This document shows, one piece after another, positions 34,261-46,654 of a stretch of 64,000 nucleotides of DNA. Origin of the DNA: Tupaia tana (taxonomy: Eukaryota > Chordata > Mammalia > Scandentia > Tupaiidae); NCBI GenBank assembly GCA_026018925.1, contig JAKSZU010000008.1:7678415-7742414 (forward strand). The letters are read 5' to 3'. The translations under genes and the position numbers were made by a program. Below the pieces are notes generated by a model. The model made no database searches and was not told the DNA's origin. It saw only the letters and a program-made list of their open reading frames with translations. Numbering within the stretch: the first letter of the stretch is position 1; each line of letters opens with the position of its first letter.

Positions 34261-34871
34261 AGGAGAAGACCATCTTTCCCTGGTCTCTGTGCTATTGCGA
34301 CATCCGCCCCAGATGGCCTTGCTGCACAGTGCGCAGTTTGCAGCTGGGAGGGACACTGCAGAACGTGACTCCTCCCCTCCCCACATGCCTCGGAACTCTC
34401 AGGTGTGTTCACTGGGACTTGGAGAATCCCATCCTTTGCCCCGTCTCCGCTCCATTGGGACATTCACTTCAGCAACTGTCCTGGCTATGACAAGCAGCAG
34501 GGACACTGAGCTGCAAAGAGACTGTGGCTCATCCCCTGCCACATGCCTCAGAATTCTCAGACTTCAGCATTTCCTGAAGTACACGGTGCACCCCTTCTCT
34601 CTTCCTCAATCGATGTTCAACAGCTCAGTCCCAGGTGCACCTGTTTTCTAGAAACTGGGAAGACTTTGTATCATCCAAGTCCAGATACAACAGTGCAGGT
34701 TGCTGGGTGAGCATCAGGGAGATAGAGCACAGAAAAATTGCCAATCACCTTCTCCTGCTCACCTTTGAACACTCATAACTAACTTGAAGAATAAGGAAGA
34801 AACGTATAATTCATCTGGTGACTAGAAACCCTCGCAGAGGCACGAGAAACCAAGAACATATTTCTCCCCCA

Positions 34872-35990
34872 ATGGAAAATACTAATTTCTCATCATCCAC
34901 AAACAATACATGGAACTCATGGATATGTCTAATAAACAATCCAGAATATTTATAGTCACAAAACTAAATCAGATGCAAGAGAAAAGAGACAACAAATTTC
35001 AGATGATAAAAGAAACAATGAGCTCCAGGAGATGAGGAAGTTCTTTTATGATTTGAAAGAAGTAATAGACACCATAAAAAAGAATCAAATGAAATTGTTA
35101 GGGATGAAGACTGTAAAACAGGAAATCAAAGTCTCCCTGAAAACTATTAAAAGCAGATTAGATCATGCAGAAAATTGAATCTTTATTTTTTTATTTCTAT
35201 TTCTTTTATATATTCAATCATGTCACTTAGCTTACAAAGTGAATATTCCAACATGTGTACATTTTTCAGTCCAGTTCACTATACTAGAAAGTTCTCTTCA
35301 ATAGACAATAACCCATTTCTTTGTCCCATAAATGCCTTGCCTCTCTATTTTTCTTCTTAATGTCCTTACTCAGACAAAACCTCCGACCTAGAAAAAAGTA
35401 CCAAAAAGATTGAGAAAATAACCAAGAATAATGAGGATAACATACAAGAAATACTGGATACCATTAAGCGCCCAAACATCTGAATGGTCGGTATCTCAGA
35501 AGGTGAAGAAAATAATAAGAGCATTGATAATCTATTCCATGAAATCCTGGAAGAAAACATCCCAAATCAAGAGAGGCATTCAAATATCAGACCCAAGAAA
35601 TACAAATAATCCCAAATAGAATCAACCCAAGAAGATCTTCAAGGCACATCATAGCCAGATTGGCCAAAACCACAGACGAAGACAAGATCATAAAATTGGT
35701 AAGAGAGAAATGTCAAGTTACTTACAAAGTGTATCCCATCAGATTAACATTGGACCTCTCATTGGAAACAATGTAGGCAAGGAAAGAATTAACAAAAGTG
35801 TTAACAACAACAACAAAAAAATTTCAACCAAGATTACTATACCCGGCAGGATTATTTTTCACATGGGAAAAAAAGATAAAAACATTCTCAAATAAACAAA
35901 ATCTAAAAGAATTTATCAACTCCAGCCAGCTTTTCAAGAAATTCTAAAGGGAGTGCTGTACCAGGAAAACTACAGTCAAACAGATAGAAA
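34872..35990 (+). pseudogene. L1 ORF1 remnant (RNA-binding chaperone)
   Basis: ORF1p is the trimeric RNA-binding partner of ORF2p. Visible parts are a charged, coiled-coil-like stretch before 35,175 (KETMSSRR-like, LKTIKSRLDHAE) and, after an antisense insertion, the IEKITKNNEDNIQEILDTIK helix. The conserved C-terminal block follows with VTYKV, IRLTLDLSLE and 'cccaagattactataccc'-type sequence (about 35,720-35,870). Stops occur throughout. The insertion at 35,178-35,378 separates the coiled coil from the rest. Confidence 0.75.
35178..35378 (-). mobile_element. Antisense 5'-truncated L1 3' end inside ORF1
   Basis: Its reverse complement ('gacaaagaaatgggttattgtctattgaag...', 'gtaagctaagtgacatgattgaatatataaaag') aligns with the host L1's own 3' UTR at 40,740-40,900. 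The T-rich left edge is its A-tail. Confidence 0.68.
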
Positions 35991-36009
35991 TAAGAGAACA
36001 AAAAACAAC

Positions 36010-36707
36010 CAAGACAATGGCTCACTTAATGATAAGAACATGTCCAGAAATATTGATGATAGTGTTGAATGATAATGGATTAAATACTCCAATCAAAAGA
36101 CATAGACTGGCTGAATGGATTAAAAAAACAGAAACCCTCTTATCTGTTGTGTACAAGAAATGCATCTCATGGATAAAGACATATATAGACTAAAAGTGAC
36201 AGGCTGGAAAAAGGTATTCCATGCTAATGGACATCAAAAAAGGACTGGAGTCATGATACTGATTTCAGACAAACTAGGCTTTAAGACAAAACTGTAAGAA
36301 GAGACAAAGAAAGGAGTAGTATAAGGGTTAATTCATCATTAAGACATAACACTTATAAATATCTATACACCCAACTCAGGAGCACCCAAATATGTGAAGG
36401 AAAGACTGCTAGAGCTAAAAGGAGAGAGAGGTTCAACACTATAATCGTTGGGGGTCTCAACACCCTCTAGACAGACCTTTCTTTTTAGTATTTTTTCTAT
36501 TTTATTTTATAATTTCTTATTTATATTTAATTGTACGTCTCTGTGGGCACAGCATGGACTTTTAAAGCATACATACAATGTGTGACAATCAAGGATAAAA
36601 CCATATTCATCATTTTCAATTAACACATTTGAGATATTCACGTATACATGTATGTGTGTGTGTATATATATATATATACACACACATATGTATGTATATA
36701 TATATAT

Positions 36708-36744
<37 letters not shown>

Positions 36745-37290
36745 CAATTGAGGGACATTGTTTACTTTTTTCTAGACAAAGAATAAGCAAAGAGATACAG
36801 GATCTAAAAGGTACCATAAATTAAATGGACTTGACAGACATCTATAGAACTTTCTACCCTAAAACCACAAAATATACATTTTTCTCATCCCTGCATGGAA
36901 GCTTTCCAAAGATTGATCATATGATAGGCCACAAATCAAGCCTTTACAGATTCAAAGGTATAAAAATTATACCCAGCATCTTCTCTGATCATGACAGAAT
37001 TAAACTTGATATTAATTTCAGGAAAAAAATCCTTGAAAATATACAAATACAGGGAAGCTAAACAACCTACTTCTGAATGACTTCTCAACTACCAAAGAAA
37101 TTAAAACTGAAATCAAAAGAGTTATGGAAACAAGTGATAATGAGTACAGGAGTTTCCATAATCTATGGGGTACTGCAAAAACAGTCATAAGAGGAAAATT
37201 CATAGCAATAAGTGCACATAAAAAAAAAAAAACAGATAGAAAGGTGGTAAACAGGCAACATCATGATTCAAGGAACTGGAAAAACAACAA
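36010..37290 (+). pseudogene. L1 ORF2 remnant, endonuclease section
   Basis: AP-type endonuclease that nicks target DNA. Still visible are the N-terminal LNDNGLN motif (Asn at 36068-36070) followed by IKRHRLAEWIKK, the QEMH equivalent of the catalytic QETH (Glu at 36157-36159), and the C-terminal SDHD (36984-36995). The ORF is broken by stops and by a 300-bp antisense insertion (36,480-36,785). Confidence 0.78.
36480..36785 (-). mobile_element. Antisense L1 fragment with (TATG/TG)n inside ORF2
   Basis: T-rich start, 'agcatacatacaatgtgtgacaatcaagg...attaacacatttgagatattcacgtatacatgt', then AT/TG microsatellite (36,650-36,742). It resembles the antisense of an older L1 3' UTR. ORF2 sequence resumes at about 36,790 (GTIN..MDLTDIYRTF). 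Confidence 0.5.
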
Positions 37291-37303
37291 CAAAAAATGT
37301 TTG

Positions 37304-37552
37304 AGAGGTTTTTGCTATAGAGCACATGCACTCTCCAGAAAGACAGAGAGAGACAGAGAGACAGAAAGTGAGAAATCACCCCCAGGTGAGATGGCCACAC
37401 TGCAATCCCTTCTCTTCCATTCTCCTCTCAGGATCCTGGGCATGCACACACACACACCTGGCATGAATTTAAGTCACTGGGTCTGGGACTCAAACTGCAC
37501 TTGACTACATGGGAGTCCAGTGACACAGCCATTACCCCATGTGCTGATCCCC
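37304..37552 (-). repeat. tRNA-derived SINE inside L1 ORF2, minus strand
   Basis: 'gagaggtttttgctatagagcacatgc', GA-rich body, 'gcaatcccttctcttccattctcctctc', inverted head ending 'ccatgtgctgatcccc'. Confidence 0.87.
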
Positions 37553-37555
37553 CAA

Positions 37556-38710
<1,155 letters not shown>

Positions 38711-40460
38711 CTTAGCCAATAAAAGCACAAAAGAGAATAATATTAAAGGCATTTAAATAAGGAAAGATGAGTTGAAAATATCTTTATTTTCAGATGACAT
38801 GATGGTATACTTCAAAGACCCAAAGGTTTCCATGAAAAAACTTCTCAAAGTAAAAATTAAATACAGTACAAAGTAAAAAATAAATACAGTAAAATGGCAG
38901 GATACAAAATCAACATCCAAAAATTGATAGCATTTTTATATATGAACAAGAAGCTGAATGAGGTAGAACTGAAGAAAAAAATCCCTTTTACCATAGCCAC
39001 AAAATGTATAAGCTACCTAGGGATAAACCTAACCAAGGAAATCAAAGACCTTTACAACAAAAGCTATGAAAACCTTTAATAAGACATTGAAAATGACACA
39101 AAAGAGGTGAAAGGACATCCATGTTCTTGAATTGGAAGGATTAATATACTCAAAATGGAAAAAAAAAGAAAAAATAGAGATAAATATGTTCATGGATTGG
39201 AAGAAACAAAACCCCAACTAATCTACATATTTAACACAATTCTAATCAAATTACCAGAGACATTCTTCACAGATTTAGAAAAGACAATCATAGAATTTGT
39301 CTGAAATCATAAAAGACCCTGTATTGATAAAGCAATCCTGCAGAAGAGTTGAGTGAGTGGTTGAGATCATGGGTGGCATTTCACTCCTTGACCCTCCCGG
39401 AAAATACATTATAAAGTCTGTGATCATCAAAAAAAGAAAAAAAAAAAAAAAAAAAACAGCATGGTATTGGCACAAAAACAGGTGGACCAATGGAACACAA
39501 TAGAGACCCCAGAAATAAATTCCAAAACATACAGCCAACTGATTTTTGACAAAGGGTATCAGTTAATCCAGTGAGAAAAGGAAAACCTCTTCAGAAAATG
39601 GTGCTGGAAAAACTGGGTATCCACCTGCAGAAAGATGACATTGGACCCTCATTTTTAACCATTCATATAAAGCAACTCAAAATGGATCAAAGATCTAAAC
39701 CTAAGACCTCAAACTATAAAACTACTGATGGAAAACACTGGGGAAATTCTGGGAGACATTGGGGCAGGCAAAGACTTTTTAAATAAGACCCCCAACATGC
39801 AGCCAATAATCCCAAAAATAGACAAATGGAATTACATCAGACAAAAAAGTTTCTGCACAGCAAAAGACACAGGAATTAGTGTGAACCAACAAGCCTCAGA
39901 ATGGGAGAATATTTTTGTAAACTATGCCTCAGATAAGGGACCAATAACCAGACTACACAGGTAACTCAAGCAACTTACCTAGGGGAAAAAAAAAAAAAAG
40001 ATTAACCCAATGAGCTGAACAAAAAACTTTCTAAGAAAAACATATGAACAGCCAAAAAGCATATGAACAAATGCTCAACATCCCTCATTGTAAGGGAGAT
40101 GAATATTAAAACCACAATGAGATACCACCTAACTCTGTCAGAAGGGCAAAGACTAAATATACAAAAAAATGATAAGTATTACCAGGGTTGTGGTGAAAGG
40201 GGACCTCTCCTGCACTGTTGGTGGAAATGTAAACTGGTCCAGCCACTGTGGAGAACAATAAAGAGGTTCCTCAAAGACCTACAAACAGAACTACCATATG
40301 ATCCAGCAATTCCACTCCTGGGTATCTACCCAAAGGACAGGAGAACAATCAGTTGTAAAAGTCCTTGCACATCTATGTTTACTGCGGCATTATTCATGAT
40401 TGCTAAGACATGGAACCAACCCAAATGTCCACGAACAGAAGAACGGATTGAAAAAGTGTA
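38711..40460 (+). pseudogene. L1 ORF2 remnant, end of RT and C-terminal domain
   Basis: Restarts within the RT palm: LANKSTKENNIKGI, a stop, then KDELKISLFSDDMMVYF. The catalytic pair is read as FSDD (38787-38798) in place of the usual FADD. SGYKIN, FLYMNKK, PFTIATKCISYLGI and the C-terminal blocks follow (NWVSTCRKM, QLKMDQRSKP, GERGPLLHCWWKCKLVQPLW, YDPAIPLLGIYPK). About 240-250 residues of the RT are absent between this and the previous section (estimate from the known L1 order). Stops and an A-rich insertion near 39,430 break the frame. Confidence 0.82.
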
Positions 40461-40930
40461 GCACATATACTGCATGGAATACTATTCGACCATAAAAAAC
40501 AATAAGACTCTGGCATTTGATAGAAAGTGGATGAATATGGAAGATTTATAGCTGAGTGAAGTGAGTTAGGCTACGAAAGGGAGACATTGTATGTCTCCAC
40601 TTAATATATACTGACTATCCGCACTCTATGATAGAAACTGAACGACTGGAGGGCATAAAAGCATTAGAAATAGTTATGGACCCTGGAGACAGTGTGGAAG
40701 GAGGGTAGGAGAGGGGAAGCATGTAACAAAGGAAACTAGGGAGAAATATAGGGAAGTAAGACATTTGTGAGATACAGAAATGGTTTATTACCTGTTGATG
40801 ATAACATGTATAGTATTCTCACCTGGACTGGTATGAAGTGTATTTCATGTTGGGAAAATTCTCTCTACAAGCTAAATGATGTATAACAATTGAATATATA
40901 AAATAATAAGAGTAAGAATAATAAAATAAA
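40461..40930 (+). mobile_element. L1 3' UTR
   Basis: 'gatttatagctgagtgaagtgagttaggctacgaaaggg', G-rich 'gtgtggaaggagggtaggagagggg', 'gttgatgataacatg', tail of AATAATAAG/AATAAAATAAA. The same 3' UTR occurs in antisense at 35,178-35,378 and 44,406-45,257. Confidence 0.78.
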
Positions 40931-40982
40931 CTTTAAAAGAGAAGGAAAAAAGAAGAAATGAAACCAGAAAATCTACAGTACT

Positions 40983-41404
40983 GGGCCAGCCCCATAGGGA
41001 AATGGTTAGGCATTGCACAGAGAAAACTGAATCCCGAATGACTGACTGGGGTTTGAGTTCTGGCCCCGCTTTTTTTTTTTTTTTTTTTGGAGAGGTTTTT
41101 GCTATAGGCCACGTGCACTCGCCAGACAGACAGAGAGAGACAGAGAGACAGAAAGCAAGAAATCACTCCCCAGGGGGGATGGCTGTGCCGCAATCCCTTC
41201 TCCTCCATTCTCCTCTCAGGATCTTGGGCATGCACGCACACGCGCCCGGCATGAGTTTAAGCCACTGGGTCCGGGACTCAAACCACAGTCGACTACATGG
41301 GAATCCAGCGACATAGCCATTATGCTAACTGCTGGTCCCAGGATGCTTTCCTTCTCTCTTTCTCTATCTTGTGCATATATGCCCTCTCCAAAAATATTTT
41401 TAAT
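40983..41404 (+). repeat. Older tRNA-derived SINE, split by a younger one
   Basis: Head 'gggccagccccatagggaaatggttagg', 'ggtttgagttctggcccc', then after the inserted copy 'tgctttccttctctctttctctatcttgtgcatatatgccctctcc' and an A/T tail. Confidence 0.7.
41071..41340 (-). repeat. Young tRNA-derived SINE (clade A) nested in an older SINE
   Basis: Poly-T (41,071-41,088), 'ggagaggtttttgctataggcc', CpG-rich middle, inverted head ending 'ctaactgctggtccc'. It interrupts the older copy just after 'ctggcccc'. Confidence 0.9.
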
Positions 41405-41605
41405 ACAAATTTTAAAAATATAACAACTATTTACATTGTACTAGGTATTATAAGTAATCTAGAGATGATTTAAATATATAGGAGGAGACAGATAGACTAT
41501 GTGCAAATACCATACCATTTAATATATGGGACGTGAACATTTGTAAATTTAGGTATTTTCAAGGTCCGGGAACCAATCCCAGGTACTAAGGGACAAATGT
41601 ATATA
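41405..41605 (+). mobile_element. Right part of the Tigger-type element split by L1
   Basis: 'aacaactatttacattgtactaggtattataagtaatctagagatgatttaaa', 'gcaaataccataccatttaatatatggg', 'ggtccgggaaccaatcccaggtactaagggaca' match, in order, the distal 200 bp of the same MER-class element whose left end is at 34,175. Confidence 0.78.
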
Positions 41606-41667
41606 GGTATAAATAGAATAAAGCATTTAAAGATTCTTATGCTGAGAACGATAAAATGCAGATATCA

Positions 41668-41876
41668 GTGCAGTAGCAAAACCACTGAATCCACATGTAA
41701 AAGCCCTGGCCTCCACATATGCAGATGTATGGGCGTGCCTGTGAGCTGGACAGGTAAGGCGAGTGGTGAGTCACAAGATGAAGACTATGTTGGGAGTGTC
41801 CCCCTCCCCCGCTTGTGTATATGTCTGTGTATGTATCTCATGGAAGAAAATAAATACTTTTAAAAAATAAAAAATG
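41668..41876 (+). repeat. Old SINE clade C
   Basis: 'cagtgcagtagcaaaaccactgaatccacatg', 'catatgcagatgtatgggcgtgcctgtgagctgg', 'tgtgtatgtatctcatggaagaaaataaa' tail block. Confidence 0.55.
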
Positions 41877-41918
41877 ACTAATGATAATAAAGAATTAAGT
41901 GAAACTTACATAATTACA

Positions 41919-42178
41919 GATGGAGTGGTGGTTAAGACGCTGGATTCCCACATGGCTGATCACCGTTTAAGTCCCAGAACCAGCAGCTTCAAAATCCTGC
42001 CAGATGTGTGTGTGTGTGTGTGTGTGTGTGCACGCGCGCGTGCCCAGAGTCCCAAGAGGAGAATGGAGAAGTAGGGATTGTGGCATAGCCATCCCCCAAG
42101 GGGTGATTTTTCACTTTTCCTCTCTCTGTCTCTCTCCAGAGAGTGCTTATGACCTATGGCAAAAGGAAAAAAAAAAAG
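41919..42178 (+). repeat. tRNA-derived SINE with (TG)n
   Basis: 'agatggagtggtggttaagacgctgg', 'gtttaagtccc', TG run 42,006-42,030 then CGCG, 'gaggagaatggag', 'gtgcttatgacctatggcaaaa'. Confidence 0.83.
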
Positions 42179-42265
42179 AGAAATATGTTCATGGATTGGA
42201 AGACTCAACATCATAAAGATGTCAGTTCTACCCTTTGATGTTAAGCTCCAGATCATCTTTAAAAA
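42179..42265 (+). mobile_element. Small L1 ORF2 fragment
   Basis: 'aaatatgttcatggattggaagactcaacatcataaagatg' matches the L1 ORF2 block also present at 39,181-39,205. Confidence 0.6.
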
Positions 42266-42351
42266 GTCTTTCTTGACAGGCTAGGTTAGGGGTCCTATGT
42301 CTGTTTTCTCATCATATCTGTTCTTGCTGTAGGTATTTCATTTTTTCAGAG

Positions 42352-42630
42352 AGAGGTTTTTTGTTGTTGTTGTTGTAGTTGTTGTTTTGCTATGGGTTGT
42401 GTGTACTTGCCAGAGAGACTCAGAGACAAAGAGACAGAAAGCAAGAAATCACCCCCCAGGTATGGTGATGGCCATGCCACAATCCCTTCTCTTCCATTCT
42501 CTCAGAATTTGGGGTACACACGCACATACTCACCCAGTGTGAGTTTTAAGCCTCTGGATCCGGGACTCAAACCATGGCTGACAGTGTGGGAGTCCTGCAA
42601 CATAACCATTATGTCAACTTCTGGTCTCAT
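42352..42630 (-). repeat. tRNA-derived SINE, minus strand
   Basis: (TTG)n tail, 'gctatgggttgtgtgtacttgcc', GA-rich body, 'ccacaatcccttctcttccattctc', inverted head 'cataaccattatgtcaacttctggtctc'. Confidence 0.83.
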
Positions 42631-42642
42631 CTATAAGTATTT

Positions 42643-42810
42643 TATTTTTTAAGAATTATTTTATTTAACTTTTTATTTATTTATTTTAATTTGACCAGAA
42701 AGGGACAGAGTGAGAAAGAGAGGGAAAATGAGCTGCCAGGTCCAGAACTCAAACCATGGTCAGCCATGTGGGAGTCCAGTACCCTTAACCGCCACTCTAT
42801 CTGCCAGCCC
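42643..42810 (-). repeat. tRNA-derived SINE, short form, minus strand
   Basis: TTTA-rich tail, 'aatttgaccagaaagggacagag', 'ggtccagaactcaaaccatggtcagccatgtggg', 'cccttaaccgccactctatctgccagccc'. Confidence 0.82.
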
Positions 42811-42814
42811 TGTA

Positions 42815-43487
42815 GGTATTTTTAAGGACCTTGATAAATGACACTTCTTTTCCCTGATCCAAAACCCATTGGAAAAAATGTGATCTTTCAAATGTGATCT
42901 GTATTGCTAACGCAGCTGGTGTTGAGGGGGTGCTGCACAGGGAGGCTTTGCCATGCTGAACCCAGACCTTGGCACAGTTGTGATGAGCCAGACTCCTCCC
43001 AGCACAGGCAGACTTCTCTTCAAGCAGCTTAGTCCAGGGAAATGGAAGAGAAATGGTCTAAGATCCACATGCCAAGTTCTTCCTCCCAAATTCACTTTTA
43101 GCTGAATCTCTCCTTCTCTCTTAGATGTGACTGGGGCACTTCAGAGGCACCACAAGAGGCTGCTGCTCCCTTAACACATAGTGCATGGAAGGCATGTGGA
43201 AAACATGCCTTTCATTTTCCTCTCCTCAGGACCAGTGTCTATCTTCCTCTGACGCTGGCTTTCTTCTCCCACTGGACCGGGAGTTACTAGAAGAAGCCAA
43301 TGTGCCCACTGTCCAGGCCGGGTCACACACAGGGCAGGTACCCAGTAAGGATCATTGAGTCCATCTCAGAAATCTATCTCCTTCCTCTGTACTCTGAGAC
43401 ATTCTCTCCTCCAGGTGAGCCTGCCCTACCTACAAGGAAGAAAGCTTATACTTTGGAGGGCCTGTTGTCCACTGTTTCTTTGGGAAA

Positions 43488-43521
<34 letters not shown>

Positions 43522-43770
43522 CAGATATGTGTATGTGAGGGTGCAGTAAAGTTTTCTGCTGGTAAATAATGTTCACCACCATTGTGGGGCCGGCAAAACA
43601 AAGTCAAGGTAGGATTCCACATGCACGGAAATTCAGTGGCTATTGAGGTCCTACTTGCTTAATGCATTCTGCTGGAAAATCAAGCCGCATCTAAATACAA
43701 CCTCTGTAAATATGCCTATTATTTTCCAGAACAATGATGAAGAAAATGAGATCATCTCTTAAAAATAGCT
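42815..43770. other. Unclassified interval with a long poly-A
   Basis: No gene supported. Poly-A at 43,491-43,519. Nothing else identifiable. Confidence 0.3.
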
Positions 43771-43772
43771 TG

Positions 43773-44040
43773 TGCAGGAACCAGCAGATGGCATAATGGT
43801 TATGTTACTGGACTCCCATGTAGTCGACCGTGGTTTGAGTCCTGGACTCGGTGACTTAAAACTCATGTCGGGTGCATGTGTGTGTGTGCCTAAGATCCAG
43901 AGAAGAGAATAGAGAAGAAGGAACCGTGGCATGGCCATCACCCTGGGGACTGATTTCTCACTTCCTGTCACTTGCTTGCTCCCTGTCTGGTGAGTGCATG
44001 CACCTTATAGCAAAAATATCTCAAAAAAATTTAAAAAAGA
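43773..44040 (+). repeat. tRNA-derived SINE
   Basis: 'ggaaccagcagatggcataatggttatgttactggactccc', B box 'ggtttgagtcc', body, 'gagtgcatgcaccttatagcaaaa'. Confidence 0.87.
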
Positions 44041-44405
44041 AAGATGGTCATAAAATATCTATGTGAGATAAAACAGAGTGTAAAAAATTAGCTTTAAGAT
44101 ACAAATTATGTATATAAATCATATACTAAAAAGGGCAAGATAAAGTATTTTCAGAAATGAAAAATAGTCATTTTCATTTATGGTAAAATAGGACTGAATC
44201 TTAGAAATCATGAATCGATTTCAGTATTTAATGATGACCATTCACGAACCTCCTTCACAACATTTTGCACTAATGGATGAAGAAGTACTGATGACAATTC
44301 CTTGAGCCAAGGCCCTACAGAGTAGCACCCATATATATGAGGGAGGGTTTCAAAAAGCTCACAGAAATGTATATTCTAGAAAAGCTGCATGGATTTCAAT
44401 TTTTT

Positions 44406-45257
44406 TTATTTTTTAAATTTTATTTATTATCATCATAATCTTGTTTATATTACATTGAATTGCATATAACTTTACAGTGTATTACATTGCTTTTTCAAAA
44501 GAGAATGCCATGGGGAACCAGCAGTTAGCGTAATGGCTATGTCGCTGGACTCCCACGTAGTTGACCGCGGTTCGCGTCTCGGACCTGGTGGCTTACAACT
44601 CACGCCGGGCGCGTGTGCGTGCGTGCCCAAGATCCCGAGAGGAGAATGGAGGAGAAGGGATTGCGGCGTGACCATCCCCCCTGGGGGGTGATTTCTCGCT
44701 TTCTGTCTCTCTGTCTCTCTCTGCCTGTCTGGCGAGCGCACGCGCCCTATAGCAAAAAACCTCTCCAAAAAAAAAAAAAAGAGAGAATGCCATGCATGTC
44801 AGTCAATACAGAGACATTAAAATCCACACTTCATCATTCAATCTCTTTTCATTGTTTTTCCCAATCATTATTATTATTATTCCAATTATTTTTTAACCAA
44901 TCAATCACTATTTCTCATTTTGCTTGTAAAAAGACTTTACCCATCATGAAATACTTCTCAGACCAATCCAATTGCGAATACTATACATGTCATCATCAAC
45001 AGGTAATAAACCATATCTGTGTCCCACTAACTTCATGCCTCTCTATTTGTTCTCTTGCTATCTTTCTCTATCTGCTTCTCTTCACCCCCCCCCCATTCCA
45101 CACTGTCTTATTCTCGTTAAGTACTTTCACTGCTTTTAAGTCCTCCAATATTTCGCTCTCTACCATAGAGTGCAGGTAGTCGGTATATATTGAGTGGATA
45201 AACACAGTATCTTTCTTTCATAGCCTGGCTTACTTAACTCAGTAATAGAGCCTCCAT
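44406..45257 (-). mobile_element. Antisense 5'-truncated L1 3' end
   Basis: A 17-bp target duplication starting atggatttcaat lies at 44,389-44,405 and 45,258-45,274. The reverse complement of 45,130-45,250 ('gctatgaaagaaagatactgtg...', 'ctgcactctatggtagag') matches the L1 3' end at 40,550-40,650. A young SINE lies within (44,513-44,781). Confidence 0.82.
44513..44781 (+). repeat. Young full-length tRNA-derived SINE (clade A)
   Basis: 'gggaaccagcagttagcgtaatggctatgtcgctgg', many retained CpGs, 'gcgagcgcacgcgccctatagcaaaaaacctctcc' and A-tail. Perfect duplication agagaatgccatg at 44,500-44,512 and 44,782-44,794. Confidence 0.94.
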
Positions 45258-45289
45258 ATGGATTTCAATTTTTTTTTACACTAAAACAT

Positions 45290-45350
45290 GACTATGCAAT
45301 TGTTTTGGCATCATTTGTTGAAAAGACTATCATTTTCCCACATTGTAGTT
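45290..45350 (-). mobile_element. Antisense L1 ORF2 fragment
   Basis: 'attgttttggcatcatttgttgaaaagactatcattttccc' is the antisense of a conserved L1 ORF2 segment (…gaaaatgatagtcttttcaacaaatg…). Confidence 0.5.
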
Positions 45351-45562
45351 TGTTAAGTTAGTTGTCTTACAAGGTGGACATATGAGTCTATAAATGGACT
45401 CTCTCCAAGGAGAAGAAATTTCTAAAGTCCATTGATTCATATGTTTATTTTCATGCAATACCACCTTGACCAGTCTTTAGTCTCCAACTTTGTTCTTCTT
45501 TTTCAGAAAACATTTTGAGTGTCTTAGGTGCTTTGTATCTTCTTACAAAGTTTAGAATCAGG

Positions 45563-45722
45563 GCCAGCACAGTGGTGCAGAAGTAGCATAACACTCCACA
45601 ATGAGGCCATGTGGGAGGGTCCCAGGTGTGCATTCAAGATCTCCCAGCTGATGCTGAGGAGGACCCTGTAGGGGTTGCCTCCCTCAGCCCCTCCAAATAA
45701 ATCATTACATAAACTTATTTTA
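45563..45722 (+). repeat. Old SINE clade C
   Basis: 'gggccagcacagtggtgcagaagtagcataacactcc', 'ggccatgtgggagggtcccagg', 'ccctccaaataaat' tail. Confidence 0.55.
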
Positions 45723-45790
45723 AAAGTTAAAAAGAAATTAGAATCAGGTAGTCACGCCAACTTTATCTTAATTTAACGTATCTTATTTCT

Positions 45791-46040
45791 GGGCCAGTTC
45801 TGTGTCCTAGTGATGAAGGGAGCTGGATCCCACATGGCCAACCACAATTCAAATCCTGGCCCTGGTGGCTTGAAAAACATGGGTGCATGTGCATGCATGC
45901 CTCAAATCCCAACAAGGTAGAGAAGTGGAGAAGCATGATGAGTGCCCGTTGTGGGGGGGGTGCTTTGTCCTACTTTCTCTCTGTTTCTCTGTGGCAAGAG
46001 TGCAGGCTCTCTGGCACTTTAAAAAAAAAAAAAAAAAACG
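45791..46040 (+). repeat. tRNA-derived SINE
   Basis: 'gggccagttctgtgtcctagtgatgaagggagctgg', 'aattcaaatcctggccctgg', 'gtggagaagcatgatgagtg', CT-rich region and A-tail at 46,021-46,038. Confidence 0.72.
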
Positions 46041-46194
46041 GGAAAATACTTTGTTTCTGACCCCCGCCTTTCCTACACTATCACAGTCTCACTGATGGCT
46101 CAGGCTTTGACCTGAGTGATGTCCAGGGAGTCGTGAATTCTGAGTCCATGTGTCATGATTCGAAATGCTTATATAAGCACAATAACTCTGTCTT

Positions 46195-46345
46195 AGCCTG
46201 CGTTCAAAAGCCTCCTCACCAGACACTTCCTATGTGTCTGCTCTATGCCGGGCATTTGGCAGGCATTTTCTCTCCCAATTCACAGAGCAGCCCGGCAGCT
46301 GGCATGATGGCTCTGCTTGTTCAAGGCCACATCACAGCCCCTGGA
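46195..46345 (-). repeat. Possible MIR remnant
   Basis: 'cacttcctatgtgtctgctctatgccgggcatttggcaggcattttctc' and 'gctctgcttgttcaaggccacatcac' follow the inverted MIR order, with the middle lost. Confidence 0.5.
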
Positions 46346-46654
46346 CTGGTGCGGACCAACACGGCTCGCCCCATGAACCAGCCCAGGGGGACTCAGAGGG
46401 TGACGCATTTGTGCCAGGTGGGCTCCCAGCAGTCACCTCGTTCTCTTGGGCTTGTCCTCTGGCCACTGCAAGCAGGTCAGCCTCCGTTAGGATGATGGCA
46501 CGACCCTGGCCACAGGGAATGTGTCTCCCCTTGTGTTCCTCAGGCTGTGACAGTTACAATCATGTAAGAAGCTTCCTAAAAACAGATTCCCAAACCTCAG
46601 ACCTGATATGCTAAGTCTGAACTTCTGAGGATGGTGCCCAAGACTCTTACTCTT

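Larger units (their letters stand above)
44336..45286 (+). mobile_element. Palindromic MITE split by an antisense L1
   Basis: Left part 'gggagggtttcaaaaagctcacagaaatgtatattctagaaaagctgcatggatttcaa' (44,341-44,405), right part 'atggatttcaattttttt...acactaaaac' (from 45,258). The 17-bp string beginning atggatttcaa is duplicated by the L1 insertion between them. Confidence 0.6.
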
